From positions 62,001-126,000 of the forward strand of contig NZ_JAUSRH010000012.1 in NCBI RefSeq assembly GCF_030811715.1: a stretch of DNA of 64,000 nucleotides, read 5' to 3'. Below, piece after piece: positions 26,655-37,207 of the stretch. The notes below the pieces were generated by a model. That model did not search any database, had not been told where the DNA came from, and saw only the letters and a program-made list of their open reading frames with translations. Each line of letters begins with the position of its first letter. Within the stretch, counting starts at the first letter, position 1. The DNA is from Sinomonas atrocyanea. GTDB lineage: Bacteria > Actinomycetota > Actinomycetes > Actinomycetales > Micrococcaceae. The translations under genes were made by a program, and so were the position numbers.

Positions 26655-28184
26655 ATGGTGACTTACGTCGTCCGGCGCCTCATCACCGCAGCACTGATCC
26701 TTCTCGGAGCGTCCTTCCTGGTGTACATCCTCACCGCGCTCTCCGGGGATCCGCTCGAGGAGTTCCGCGCCAGCTCAGCCCCCAATGCCCCCCAGCTCAT
26801 GCAGGCGCGGTCCCAGCTCCTCGACCTGGACACGCCGGCACCCATCCGATACTTCAAGTGGCTCGGCGGTGCCGCCGGGTGCCTCGTCGGCCAGTGTGAC
26901 CTCGGCAAGAACCTCGCAGGCCAGCCGGTCACCCAGGCGCTCGGCCAGGCCCTCGTCCAGACTCTGACCCTCGTCACAGGCGCCACGGTCCTCGCCATCC
27001 TCATCGGCGTCGCGCTTGGCATCATCACCGCCCTGCGCCAGTACAGCGCGCTCGACTACGGCGTGACGTTCATGGCCTTCCTCTTCTTCTCCCTGCCCAT
27101 CTTCTGGGTCGCCGTCCTGCTCAAGGAGTACGGCGCCATCGGGTTCAACAACTTCCTGGCGCACCCCAACATCCCGCTGCCGGTAGCGCTCGGCATAGGG
27201 CTCGTCTTCGGTCTCGTGACCGCGATCGCGGCCGGCGGCACGGCGCGGCGGAGGGCGATCGTCGGGGCCATCGTGTTCGCGTTCGTCGCCATCGTCCTCG
27301 TGATCGCGGACCTCACCCAGTGGTTCCGCTTCCCGGGCCTGGGCCTCGGCGTCATCCTCATCGCGGGCGTGGGCATCGCCTTCGGCGTGACGGTCCTCGC
27401 GGCCGGCCTGCAGAACCGCCGCGCCCTCTACGCGGGGCTGACCACGGTGGTCATCGGGGCCGTCCTGTACTTCCCCATCCAGCCGCTGCTCGACCTCGCC
27501 ACGCCGCTGATGATCATCATCCTCGCGGTCATCACCGTGGCCGTCGGCCTCGCCGCGGGCTACTTCTGGGGCGGGTACGACCGCGGCCAGGGGATGCGCG
27601 TCGGGGCGATCACCGCCTTCATCGTCGCCGGCCTGATCATGCTCGACCGCTTCATGCAGTCGTGGCCCGCCTACTTCGACAGCAGCAAGATCCGCGGCCG
27701 CCCGGTCGCCACGATCGGCGCCTCGACGCCGAACCTCCAGGGCGACTTCTGGGCCTCGGGGATCGATTCCTTCACCCACCTCATCCTCCCCACGGTGGCC
27801 CTCATCCTGGTCTCGCTCGCGAGCTACACGCGCTACACGCGCTCGTCGATGCTCGAGGTCATGAACATGGACTACATCCGCACGGCCCGCGCCAAGGGCG
27901 TGAGCGAGCGCAGCGTCGTCATGCGCCACGCGTTCCGCAACGCGCTCATCCCGATCGCCACCGTGGTCGCGCTGGACATCGGCCAGCTGATCGGCGGAGC
28001 CGTGATCACCGAGACGGTCTTCTCGGTGCGGGGCATGGGCTTCATGTTCCTCGACGGCATCTCGCACGTGGACCCGAACCCGGTCATGGGCGTGTTCCTG
28101 TGCGTGGCCATCACCGCCCTCGTCTTCAATCTCATCGCGGACCTCGTGTACTCCGCGCTCGATCCTCGCGTTAGGGTGAAGTGA
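26655..28184 (+). CDS. Peptide ABC transporter permease, OppB/DppB type, with a large membrane insertion
   Basis: 509 residues, against about 310-340 for typical OppB/DppB. The first part (RRLITAALILLGASFLVYIL, TLTLVTGATVLAILIGVALGIITALR) and the last part (THLILPTVALILVSLASYTRYTRSSMLEVM with MDYIRTARAKGVSERSV, the ATPase-docking EAA loop) are ordinary. Between residues about 175 and 335 lies an inserted block of five or six extra hydrophobic segments. The reading frame is intact throughout and the codon use is uniform. ATG 26655 was chosen because it opens with the conserved permease N-terminus. Confidence 0.88.
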   Translation: MVTYVVRRLITAALILLGASFLVYILTALSGDPLEEFRASSAPNAPQLMQARSQLLDLDTPAPIRYFKWLGGAAGCLVGQCDLGKNLAGQPVTQALGQALVQTLTLVTGATVLAILIGVALGIITALRQYSALDYGVTFMAFLFFSLPIFWVAVLLKEYGAIGFNNFLAHPNIPLPVALGIGLVFGLVTAIAAGGTARRRAIVGAIVFAFVAIVLVIADLTQWFRFPGLGLGVILIAGVGIAFGVTVLAAGLQNRRALYAGLTTVVIGAVLYFPIQPLLDLATPLMIIILAVITVAVGLAAGYFWGGYDRGQGMRVGAITAFIVAGLIMLDRFMQSWPAYFDSSKIRGRPVATIGASTPNLQGDFWASGIDSFTHLILPTVALILVSLASYTRYTRSSMLEVMNMDYIRTARAKGVSERSVVMRHAFRNALIPIATVVALDIGQLIGGAVITETVFSVRGMGFMFLDGISHVDPNPVMGVFLCVAITALVFNLIADLVYSALDPRVRVK

Positions 28185-28185
28185 C

Positions 28186-29394
28186 ATGAGCCAGCAGTCT
28201 CAGCAGCAGGAGACCGTGGCCGGCACCCCGGCCCCCGTCCAGCAGAGCGAGCCGGCGGCGGGCGTCGAGCCCGTGATCGAGGCCAAGGGCCTCAGCCTCG
28301 GGCAGATCGTCCGCAAGCGCTTCTTCGGGCACACGGGCGCGCTCATCGGCCTGGTCGTCTTCGCGGTCATCTTCATCCTCGCCTTCTCCTCCGAGGGGTG
28401 GGGCCCCATCCCCGGCTGGTGGAAGTTCCAGCACGACCAGGTGACCCCGCTCGTCAACGACGGCACCCCCACGTGGACCCTCGCGCCGTTCAGCTTCGGA
28501 GAGCACCCGTTCGGCCAGGACCGGATCGGGCGCGACCTGTTCGCGATGACGATGCGCGGCGCCCAGCAGTCGATCATCATCATGATCATCATCGGCCTCG
28601 TCGCCGGGATCATCGGCGTCGTCGTCGGGGCCCTCGCCGGCTACTTCCGAGGCTGGGTCGAGGCGGTCCTCATGCGCCTGACCGACGTCATCATCATCAT
28701 CCCCGTGCTGCTCCTCGCGGCTGTCATGTCCCAGACGGCCGGCCGCCGCGACTCGGGCACCTGGTTCGCCCAGTTCGCGGCGAACAACGGCGTCGTGGTG
28801 CTCGGCATCTTCCTCGGCCTCGTGGTGTGGGTGGGCCTCGCCCGCCTCGTGCGCGGCGAGTTCCTCTCGCTGCGCGAGCGCGAGTTCGTCGACGCCGCAC
28901 GCATCTCGGGCGCCTCGAACGCGCGGATCATCTTCAAGCACATCCTGCCCAACGCCGTGGGCGTCGTGATCGTCAACGGCACGCTCATCATGTCCTCCGC
29001 CATCCTCCTCGAGACGGCGCTGTCCTACCTGGGCGTCGGAGTCAAGGCGCCGGACACCTCGCTCGGGCTGCTCATCTCCCAGAACCAGGAGGCCTTCTCG
29101 ACGAGGCCGTGGCTCTTCTGGTGGCCGGGCCTGTTCATCGTGCTCATCTGCCTGTGCATCAACTTCATCGGCGACGGCCTGCGCGACGCGTTCGACCCGC
29201 GGCAGAAGAAGTTCAACGCGAAGAAGGCGAAGGCACGCAGCACCCACGCGAGCGCGGGCACTGAGGTCGCCCCGGCCCCCGGGCTGGACGTCGGCGAGGG
29301 TGTGAGCTCCGTGTCCGGCTACGTCCCGGACAGCGAGGCCTTCGGCGGCGCGCCCGAGCGCCGGACCGAGGACCCGACCGGCAGGAACGCGTGA
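28186..29394 (+). CDS. Peptide ABC transporter permease, OppC/DppC type
   Basis: 402-residue second permease, one base after the first. A 45-residue Gln-rich cytosolic leader precedes the first helix (ALIGLVVFAVIFILAF). HPFGQDRIGRDLFAMTMRGAQQSI is the classic OppC segment. The coupling loop is EFVDAARISGASNARIIFKHILPN. An 80-residue hydrophilic tail follows the last helix, longer than usual. Together with the OppB-like subunit it forms the transmembrane pore. Confidence 0.9.
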   Translation: MSQQSQQQETVAGTPAPVQQSEPAAGVEPVIEAKGLSLGQIVRKRFFGHTGALIGLVVFAVIFILAFSSEGWGPIPGWWKFQHDQVTPLVNDGTPTWTLAPFSFGEHPFGQDRIGRDLFAMTMRGAQQSIIIMIIIGLVAGIIGVVVGALAGYFRGWVEAVLMRLTDVIIIIPVLLLAAVMSQTAGRRDSGTWFAQFAANNGVVVLGIFLGLVVWVGLARLVRGEFLSLREREFVDAARISGASNARIIFKHILPNAVGVVIVNGTLIMSSAILLETALSYLGVGVKAPDTSLGLLISQNQEAFSTRPWLFWWPGLFIVLICLCINFIGDGLRDAFDPRQKKFNAKKAKARSTHASAGTEVAPAPGLDVGEGVSSVSGYVPDSEAFGGAPERRTEDPTGRNA

Positions 29395-29431
29395 CGTGCG
29401 CCCCCTGACTTCCCGGCGCCCGCCAGCGGGC

Positions 29432-30058
29432 TCAGGCCAGGATGGTCACCGCGGAGGCCACCGCGAGGACCACACCGAGCGCCAGGATGCCCCACTCCAC
29501 GCGGTGCGACACCGGGGTCTCGTCGGCGCGGCCGGCGGCCACCGCGCCGCGCTCCATGAGTTCGGCCCAGCGGCGGCGCACGAGGATGGCCGCCTGGCCG
29601 GAGACGGTGTTGCCCAGGTCGCCGGGGCGCACCGTGTGCTCGGGGCCGTAGCTGCTCTCGGGCAGACCGGTCAGGTGCTCCGGCTGGGCGCGGCGGGCAC
29701 CGAGAGCGCCCGGCGCGGGCGCGGCCCAGGCGGCGAAGCGTCCCCGGGCCGTGCCGAGGGTCAGGGCGTACTTCGTGTCGACGTAGGCCAGGGCCTCCCA
29801 CGGCACGCCGATGCGGCGGGCGGGGTTGACGAGCTCGACGCCGGCATCGCTCACCACGACGGCCGGGCGCCAGAACAGCGCCCAGCCCGCGTAGGCCATG
29901 AGCGCGAGCGGGGCGACGAAGCGCAGGCCGGGCAGCCCCGCCTGCGCGACCGTGACCACGAGTCCCAGCGCGGCGAGCGCCCACAGCAGGAGGGCCAGCA
30001 GCCTGTTGCTGCGGGCCCGGTAGACGTCGGTCTGGCCGGCATGGTGCATCGCGCTCAT
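29432..30058 (-). CDS. PH-domain-like membrane protein, antisense within the peptide-transport locus
   Basis: 208 residues. Two closely spaced hydrophobic segments at about residues 17-50 precede a bacterial-PH-type domain (RPAVVVSDAGVELVNPARRIGVPWEALAYVDTKYALTL), and one hydrophobic helix closes the C-terminus (WGILALGVVLAVASAVTILA). Function unknown. It is on the opposite strand to the flanking oppC-like and ATPase genes, so the operon is physically split. ATG 30058 has CATCAT seven bases upstream (leaderless style). Confidence 0.72.
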   Translation of the reverse strand: MSAMHHAGQTDVYRARSNRLLALLLWALAALGLVVTVAQAGLPGLRFVAPLALMAYAGWALFWRPAVVVSDAGVELVNPARRIGVPWEALAYVDTKYALTLGTARGRFAAWAAPAPGALGARRAQPEHLTGLPESSYGPEHTVRPGDLGNTVSGQAAILVRRRWAELMERGAVAAGRADETPVSHRVEWGILALGVVLAVASAVTILA

Positions 30059-30152
30059 GCCCCCCATGATGCAGGACGTCGGATCGAATGCAGGATTCCG
30101 CTCCCCGAGCCGAGGTGCTCGGGCGGGGCGGCGGACGGAAGGAAGCACAACG

Positions 30153-32018
30153 ATGGCTGAGAACCTCGGCACGGCGGGGGAGCCCCGCAGGTCCAGGAAC
30201 CGGGGCGAGAAGGTCGCGGCGGACCTGGTGAAGGGCCAGAAGGTCCTCGAGGTCAGCGACCTGAGCGTCGACTTCGGGGTCGAGAAGGAGTGGGTCCCCG
30301 CGGCGATCGGCCTCAACTACGAGGTCAAGGCGGGCGAGGTCCTCGCGATCGTCGGAGAGTCCGGCTCGGGCAAGTCGGCCAGCTCCATGGCGCTCCTCGG
30401 CCTGCTGCCCTCCAACAGCAGGGTCTCGGGCAGCGTCAAGCTCATGGGCAAGGAGCTCATGGGCAAGGACCGCGCGGCCGCGACGCGCAGCGTGCGCGGC
30501 AACGACGTCGCGGTCATCTTCCAGGAGCCGATGACCGCCCTCAACCCCGTGTACACGATCGGCAACCAGATCGTGGAGACCATCCGGCTCCACAGCGCGG
30601 TCTCGCCGGACGAGGCCAAGGCCAAGGCGATCAAGATGCTCGAGCTCGTCGAGCTGCCCGATCCGGTGAAGGCCTTCAAGTCCTACCCGCACCAGCTCTC
30701 GGGGGGCCAGCGCCAGCGCGCGATGATCGCCCAGTCGCTCTCCTGCGACCCGAAGCTGCTCATCGCCGACGAGCCGACCACGGCCCTCGACGTGACCGTG
30801 CAGGCCGAGATCCTCGACCTCATGCGCCACCTCAAGGACAAGCTCAACAGTGCCGTGATCCTCATCACGCACGACATGGGCGTGGTCGCAGACCTCGCCG
30901 ACCGGATCGCCGTGATGCGGCGCGGCCTGATCGTCGAGACGGGCTCGGCCGAGGAGATCTTCCACCGCCCGCAGCACCCCTACACCCAGGCGCTGCTCGC
31001 CGCGGTGCCCCACCTCGGGCAGGGCGGGGAGGGCACTGCGGACGACGTCGACATCACGGCCGCGCTCGCCGCGGCCACCGGCGCGGAGCTCGAGGCGGTG
31101 GACGCGGCCGAGCTCGCCGCCCGCGAGCGGGAGAACGAGCGCGCACTGGCGGCCCACGCGGCCGCGGCGGCGGGGCGCGGGGAACCGGTCCTGTCCCTCG
31201 AGAACGTCGCGATCGAGTACCCCAAGCAGGGGCGGGTCGCAGCGTTCCGCGCTGTGGAGGGCGCGAACCTCACCGTCTACCCCGGCCAGGTCGTCGGCCT
31301 CGTGGGGGAGTCGGGCTCGGGCAAGACGACCATCGGCCGCGCCGCCGTCGGGCTGCTCCCCGTCGCCGAGGGATCGCTCAAGGTCACCGGGCGCGAGATC
31401 TCGAACCTGAAGAAGAACTCGAAGGAGCTCCACGGCATCCGGCGCTCGGTGGGCATGGTGTTCCAGGACCCGTCGTCGTCGCTCAACCCCCGCCTGCCGA
31501 TCGGCGAGTCCATCGGCGAGCCGATGCTCCTCGCCGGTGTGGCGAAGGGCGCCGAGCTGCAGAAGAAGGTCGAGGTGCTCCTGGACCAGGTCGAGCTCCC
31601 GCGCGGATACCGCAACCGGTACCCGCACGAGCTCTCGGGTGGCCAGAAGCAGCGCGTGGGCATCGCCCGTGCGCTCTCGCTCAAGCCCAAGCTCATGGTG
31701 GCCGACGAGCCCACGTCCGCCCTCGACGTGTCCGTGCAGGCCAAGGTGCTCGAGCTGTTCCAGGCGCTTCAGAAGGAGCTCGGGTTCGCGTGCCTCTTCG
31801 TCACCCATGACCTCGCCGTGATCGACGTGCTCGCCGACTACATCTGCGTCATGCAGCGCGGCCGCATCGTCGAGCAGGGCTCGCGCGATGCGATCCTCCG
31901 CAACCCGCAGGAGGCGTACACGCAGCGCCTGCTCGCGGCGGTCCCGCTGCCCGATCCGGAGAAGCAGCGCGAGCGGCGCGAGCTGCGCGAGCTGCTCGCC
32001 ACGAGCGGCATCGACTGA
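30153..32018 (+). CDS. Fused dipeptide ABC transporter ATPase (DppD-DppF type)
   Basis: 621 residues with two complete ABC modules. Module 1: Walker A GESGSGKS 68-75, LSGGQ 182-186, Walker B IADEP with H-loop ITHD. Module 2: Walker A 385-392, LSGGQ 494-498. Each carries the OppD/F tail with HPYTQALLAAVP and AYTQRLLAAVP. An Ala/Glu-rich linker of about 55 residues joins them. It energises the permeases upstream. The Shine-Dalgarno GGAAGGAA is clear. Because the antisense gene intervenes, it probably has its own promoter in the 94-bp spacer. Confidence 0.92.
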   Translation: MAENLGTAGEPRRSRNRGEKVAADLVKGQKVLEVSDLSVDFGVEKEWVPAAIGLNYEVKAGEVLAIVGESGSGKSASSMALLGLLPSNSRVSGSVKLMGKELMGKDRAAATRSVRGNDVAVIFQEPMTALNPVYTIGNQIVETIRLHSAVSPDEAKAKAIKMLELVELPDPVKAFKSYPHQLSGGQRQRAMIAQSLSCDPKLLIADEPTTALDVTVQAEILDLMRHLKDKLNSAVILITHDMGVVADLADRIAVMRRGLIVETGSAEEIFHRPQHPYTQALLAAVPHLGQGGEGTADDVDITAALAAATGAELEAVDAAELAARERENERALAAHAAAAAGRGEPVLSLENVAIEYPKQGRVAAFRAVEGANLTVYPGQVVGLVGESGSGKTTIGRAAVGLLPVAEGSLKVTGREISNLKKNSKELHGIRRSVGMVFQDPSSSLNPRLPIGESIGEPMLLAGVAKGAELQKKVEVLLDQVELPRGYRNRYPHELSGGQKQRVGIARALSLKPKLMVADEPTSALDVSVQAKVLELFQALQKELGFACLFVTHDLAVIDVLADYICVMQRGRIVEQGSRDAILRNPQEAYTQRLLAAVPLPDPEKQRERRELRELLATSGID

Positions 32019-32043
32019 CGCGGCCGTCCCGCGCGGGACGGGG

Positions 32044-32092
32044 ACGACGACGGAGGGGAACCTGCCAGCGGCAGGTTCCCCTCCGTCGTCGT
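32044..32092. terminator. 23-bp perfect-stem terminator
   Basis: Left arm 32044-32066 begins ACGACGACGG; the right arm 32070-32092 is its exact complement, with a 3-nt loop AGC. It lies between convergent genes (ATPase and SGNH lipoprotein) and can work on both strands. No T-tract. Confidence 0.85.
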
Positions 32093-32105
32093 GCGCCGCC
32101 TCCCG

Positions 32106-32981
32106 CTAGGTGATGCCCAGGCCCTGCTTCTCCAGCGCTGCGGCGAGGACCGGGGCGAGCCGGGCACGGCCGGCCGGCTTGAGGTGGACGCGGTCCGCGA
32201 GCTGGTCCTTGAGGTGGTAGCGGGAGATCCAGTCGCCGCAGCTGATGAACGGGACGCCCAGGCCGTCCGCCGTGCGCCGCAGCAGGGTGTCCACGCGGTT
32301 GCGTCGCCCGCCGCCGTCGGCAGCCGCGCGGGCGAGCGTGCCCACCATGACGATCCGCGAGCCGGGATAGGTGCGGCGCAGCTCGGCGACGAGGGTCCGG
32401 GCGCCGGAGGCGATCGCCGCGTTGCCGGACCCGCGGGAGGCGTCGTTGCCGCCGCCCTCGACGACCACGAGGCGGGGTGTGCCCGCGGGCAGGCGCCAGT
32501 CTCCGCGCCGCAGCGCCTCCACGTAGGCATGCGTCCGCCGGTTGCCCACTGAGTACCCGGTGCCGCCGGCGCCCGCGAAGTACACCGAGTAGCCCGCCCC
32601 CCGGAGGCCGCCGCGCACCCAGCTGTCCTGCGGGACGGACTGCGAGTCGCCGATGAGCACGGCCGTGCGGGAGAGGTCCCCGAGGACCGGCTCGACGCGC
32701 TGGGTGAGCGGGTCCACCCAGAGCGAGCCGAGTGGGAGGTACCGGGCGGGCGTGAGCCGGCGCGCCGTCGTCGTGCGCGGGGAGGTGACCAGCGGCGCGC
32801 TGCCGAAGAAGACGGGCCCGGGGTTGCCCGCATACCGGGCCGGCGCGGGGGCCGGGAGCTGCGGCGCCGAGGACGGGGCGGGGAGGACCTGCGAGGCCTC
32901 GCAGCCTGTGAGGAGGACGGCCAGGAGCGCCACGATCACGGCCGCGGCCGAGCGGTTCGCGCGACGTGGGGCTCGGTCCAT
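32106..32981 (-). CDS. SGNH-hydrolase-like lipoprotein
   Basis: 291 residues. Signal peptide with lipobox LTGC (C27), then a Pro/Ala-rich linker, so the protein is anchored outside the membrane. SGNH/GDSL blocks are present: GDS at 111-113, GGND at 177-180, and DRVH with catalytic Asp263 and His266. It would act as an esterase or acyl hydrolase on envelope components or extracellular substrates; the real substrate is unknown. AAAGGA precedes ATG 32981. Confidence 0.82.
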   Translation of the reverse strand: MDRAPRRANRSAAAVIVALLAVLLTGCEASQVLPAPSSAPQLPAPAPARYAGNPGPVFFGSAPLVTSPRTTTARRLTPARYLPLGSLWVDPLTQRVEPVLGDLSRTAVLIGDSQSVPQDSWVRGGLRGAGYSVYFAGAGGTGYSVGNRRTHAYVEALRRGDWRLPAGTPRLVVVEGGGNDASRGSGNAAIASGARTLVAELRRTYPGSRIVMVGTLARAAADGGGRRNRVDTLLRRTADGLGVPFISCGDWISRYHLKDQLADRVHLKPAGRARLAPVLAAALEKQGLGIT

Positions 32982-33083
32982 GCCTGTCCTTTGTGAGAGT
33001 CGATCGTCACTATCATGCGTCTCACGAGCCACATTGCACCAATGCCCAAGGACCCTGCGGACGGGCAGGTCCCGCCGAGAGAG

Positions 33084-33089
33084 TAAAAT
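33084..33089 (+). promoter_or_regulatory. -10 element and leader of typA
   Basis: TAAAAT in the 222-bp divergent spacer (32982-33203), about 115 nt before typA. The leader contains a GC hairpin around 33131-33166 (CCGGCCCGAC facing GTCGGGCGCCGG). No convincing -35 was found and no gene is seen in the spacer. Confidence 0.45.
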
Positions 33090-33203
33090 TGTCTGTGCTG
33101 GCCCTCTACGGGGTCTGTTCCGCTGTGCCTCCGGCCCGACCCGACGGGTCCCGCGTCGGGCGCCGGACAAAGTCGCGAACCACCCGAATCGAGCCTCACG
33201 CGT

Positions 33204-35129
<1,926 letters not shown>

Positions 35130-35140
35130 CCCTCCACCCG

Positions 35141-35312
35141 TTTCGGGTACGCATCCCGTCGCCTTTTCGGCATTTCGGGTACGACGCCGGCCGGCGCCTT
35201 CCACGCGGAAGGTGCCGGCCGGCGTCGTTCGTGTACCCGGAACGGGAAAACCGCTACGAGATGCGTACCCGAAACGGGAAAACCGCGACGAGATGCGTAC
35301 CCGAAACGCAGA
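35141..35312. repeat. 32-bp mirror-image tandem array flanking a terminator
   Basis: GGGTAC occurs at 35145 and 35177, and its inverse GTACCC at 35233, 35265 and 35297; all neighbouring copies are exactly 32 bp apart. The right-hand units read CGAAACGGGAAAACCGCG-ACGAGATGCGTACC with few changes, and the left-hand unit aligns to their reverse complement. The arms face each other across the hairpin at 35182-35227. Confidence 0.85.
35182..35227. terminator. 21-bp stem terminator after typA
   Basis: Left arm 35182-35202 (starting CGACGCCGG) pairs with 35207-35227 across a 4-nt loop, with a single G-T wobble. It sits between convergent typA and arsR-type genes, at the centre of the 32-bp mirror-image array. 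Confidence 0.8.
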
Positions 35313-35359
35313 GGGGGCGGGGCGGGGGATGATGCGGGGATGGCCGGCGGGGCGCCGGG

Positions 35360-35851
35360 TCAGTCTGCCGTGGGGTCCCGGTGGTGGGCGATCATGAGGG
35401 ACGTGGCCTCCCCGTCGGGGTCGCTCGGCATAGCTACGTACTCGTCGACGACCTCGCGCAGCCGGGCCATGAGCTCGGACCGGTGCTGCTCGTTGAGCCT
35501 CAGCCCGAGCCGCCAGACCTCGATGTCCTCGGGGGAGAGGGCTGCGGTCTCCTGCACGAACGTCTCGATCAGGACGGGGGAGACGTCGTCGACCTTCTGG
35601 CTCCAGGACTTGCGGGTCGCGAGGTACGGCACCTCTTTGGCCCCGCGGTTTCCGCGCCGCTCCGGGAGCGCCTCGAGGAACCCAGTGGCCACTAGCGTGC
35701 GCACATGGTGGAGGCACGAGGCGGGATTGATGCCGAGGAGGTCGGCGATCTCCTTGTTGGTGCGGGGGTGGTGGAGGCACATGCGCAGGATGCGCAGCCG
35801 CAGCGGGGAGCTGAGCGCTCGGCCCTTGGCCGCCTCGTCCGACTGGGTCAT
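35360..35851 (-). CDS. ArsR-type HTH repressor of the adjacent MFS exporter
   Basis: 163 residues. Winged HTH in the first 80 residues (SSPLRLRILRMCLHHPRTNKEIADLLGINPASCLHHVRTL), then a helical C-terminal part resembling PadR/ArsR-like hybrid regulators. There is no metal-binding Cys pair. ATG 35851 is six bases after TAGAGT (35863-35858), a leaderless start. It is divergent from the MFS gene, with a perfect palindrome between them covering both promoters, so it very likely represses both. Confidence 0.88.
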   Translation of the reverse strand: MTQSDEAAKGRALSSPLRLRILRMCLHHPRTNKEIADLLGINPASCLHHVRTLVATGFLEALPERRGNRGAKEVPYLATRKSWSQKVDDVSPVLIETFVQETAALSPEDIEVWRLGLRLNEQHRSELMARLREVVDEYVAMPSDPDGEATSLMIAHHRDPTAD

Positions 35852-35869
35852 GGAACCACTCTAGCCGCG

Positions 35870-35893
35870 AGTGATTGACAGTTCTCAATCACT
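35870..35893. promoter_or_regulatory. Perfect 9+9 bp operator palindrome
   Basis: AGTGATTGA-cagttc-TCAATCACT, symmetric over 24 bp. It overlaps the TTGACA -35 of the MFS promoter and the TTGAGA -35 (35888-35883) of the divergent repressor. Predicted site for the ArsR-type protein. Confidence 0.8.
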
Positions 35894-35904
35894 GGGCCCA
35901 CACT
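35875..35904 (+). promoter_or_regulatory. Leaderless promoter of the MFS gene
   Basis: Consensus -35 TTGACA (35875-35880), 18-bp spacer, -10 CACACT (35899-35904), then six bases to ATG 35911. The -35 lies inside the operator palindrome. Confidence 0.7.
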
Positions 35905-35910
35905 GGCCGC

Positions 35911-37185
35911 ATGGCCTCCCGCACCTCCGGCGACCTGGCTTCCAACGCCCTCGTCCGCAGCCGCTCATTCCTCGCTTTCTGGACCGGACAGGGGATCAGC
36001 CAGCTCGGCGTCCAGCTGGGCCAGCTCGCGCTCCCTGTGCTCGCCGTGAGCCTGCTCGGAGCCGGCGAGATGGACCTCGGTGTGCTCAACGCCGCCGCGA
36101 TGGCAGCTTTCCTCGTGGTGGGGCTGCCCGCCGGCGCCTGGGTGGACCGCTGGCTCAAGCGGCGCACCATGATCCGGGCCGATCTCGTCCGGATGGCCGC
36201 GATGCTCGCGGTCCCGGTGCTGTGGTGGGCGGGGGCGCTGCAGATGTGGCACCTGTACGTCGTCGCGGCCGTCGTGGGAGTGGCCACCGTGTTCTTCGAT
36301 GTGGCGTACCAGAGCTACATCCCCCTCCTCGTGCCCCGTGCCCAGGTCTCCGAGGCCAACGGCAAGCTCGAGGCCACCGCCCAGGTCGCGCGCATGGGCG
36401 GTCCGGCCCTCGGTGGGTTCCTGCTGACCCTCGTGAGCGCGCCCGTGCTGTTCGCCGCCGAGGCGGGCGGGTACCTCGCCTCCGCCCTGTGCCTGACGAG
36501 GGTCCACGACACCGAGGAGCCCGCCGCGCCCCGCGAGGGCAGCAGCCTGGTGGCCGAGATCCGCGAGGGGGCGGCTTTCGTGGCGACCCACCGCCTGATC
36601 CGGCGCATCGTCGCCAGCACCGCGACCAGCAACCTCTTCTCCTCGCTCGCCTACGTCCTGATGCCGCTCGTGATCCTCCGGGAGCTGGGCCTCGGCCCGG
36701 CGGGGCTCGGCGTCATGCTCTCGATCGGGTCCGTGGGCGGCCTCCTCGGCGCCTTGGCGACGCCGCGGCTCGCCGCGCTCACGGGCGAGGGCCCGCTCCT
36801 GCCGCTCGGGCTCATGGTGGGCGGCTGCGCGGTGGTCCTCTTCCCGCTCGCCCTCGCCGCCGGGCCGGGCCCGCTGGCGCTCGTCCTGCTCAGCGTGGGG
36901 GAGTTCGCCATGAGCTTCGGGGTGATCGTCTACAACGTCATGCAGGTCAGCATGCGCCAGCGCGTCTGCCCGCCCCGGCTCCTCGGGCGCATGAACGCCT
37001 CGATCCGCTGCGTGGTGTGGGGGGTCATGCCGATCGGCTCGCTGCTCGGCGGCTGGCTCGGGGAGCGGTGGGGCCTCGTCCCGACCCTGTGGGTCGGCAT
37101 CGCGGGACAGCTCCTGGCGGTCCTTCCCGTCGCGCTCGGCCCCTTCTTCCGGCTCCGGACCCTGCCCGACGCGGTCGAGGAGTAG
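35911..37185 (+). CDS. MFS transporter (drug-efflux type)
   Basis: 424 residues, about 12 helices, resembling the MFS_3/macrolide-efflux group. Motif A is LPAGAWVDRWLKRRTMIR after helix 2. EANGKLEATAQVARMGGPALGGFL is typical of this branch. It is controlled with the ArsR-type repressor from a shared operator, which suggests an inducible exporter whose substrate (or a related compound) is the inducer. Convergent with the TetR gene, 22 bp apart. Confidence 0.87.
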   Translation: MASRTSGDLASNALVRSRSFLAFWTGQGISQLGVQLGQLALPVLAVSLLGAGEMDLGVLNAAAMAAFLVVGLPAGAWVDRWLKRRTMIRADLVRMAAMLAVPVLWWAGALQMWHLYVVAAVVGVATVFFDVAYQSYIPLLVPRAQVSEANGKLEATAQVARMGGPALGGFLLTLVSAPVLFAAEAGGYLASALCLTRVHDTEEPAAPREGSSLVAEIREGAAFVATHRLIRRIVASTATSNLFSSLAYVLMPLVILRELGLGPAGLGVMLSIGSVGGLLGALATPRLAALTGEGPLLPLGLMVGGCAVVLFPLALAAGPGPLALVLLSVGEFAMSFGVIVYNVMQVSMRQRVCPPRLLGRMNASIRCVVWGVMPIGSLLGGWLGERWGLVPTLWVGIAGQLLAVLPVALGPFFRLRTLPDAVEE

Positions 37186-37207
37186 CGGGCGGGCTGGCCG
37201 CGGCCCC

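Noticed and set aside
35141-35312. CRISPR array
   Set aside because: Units are contiguous with no unique spacers, occur in both orientations, and no cas genes are present in the window.
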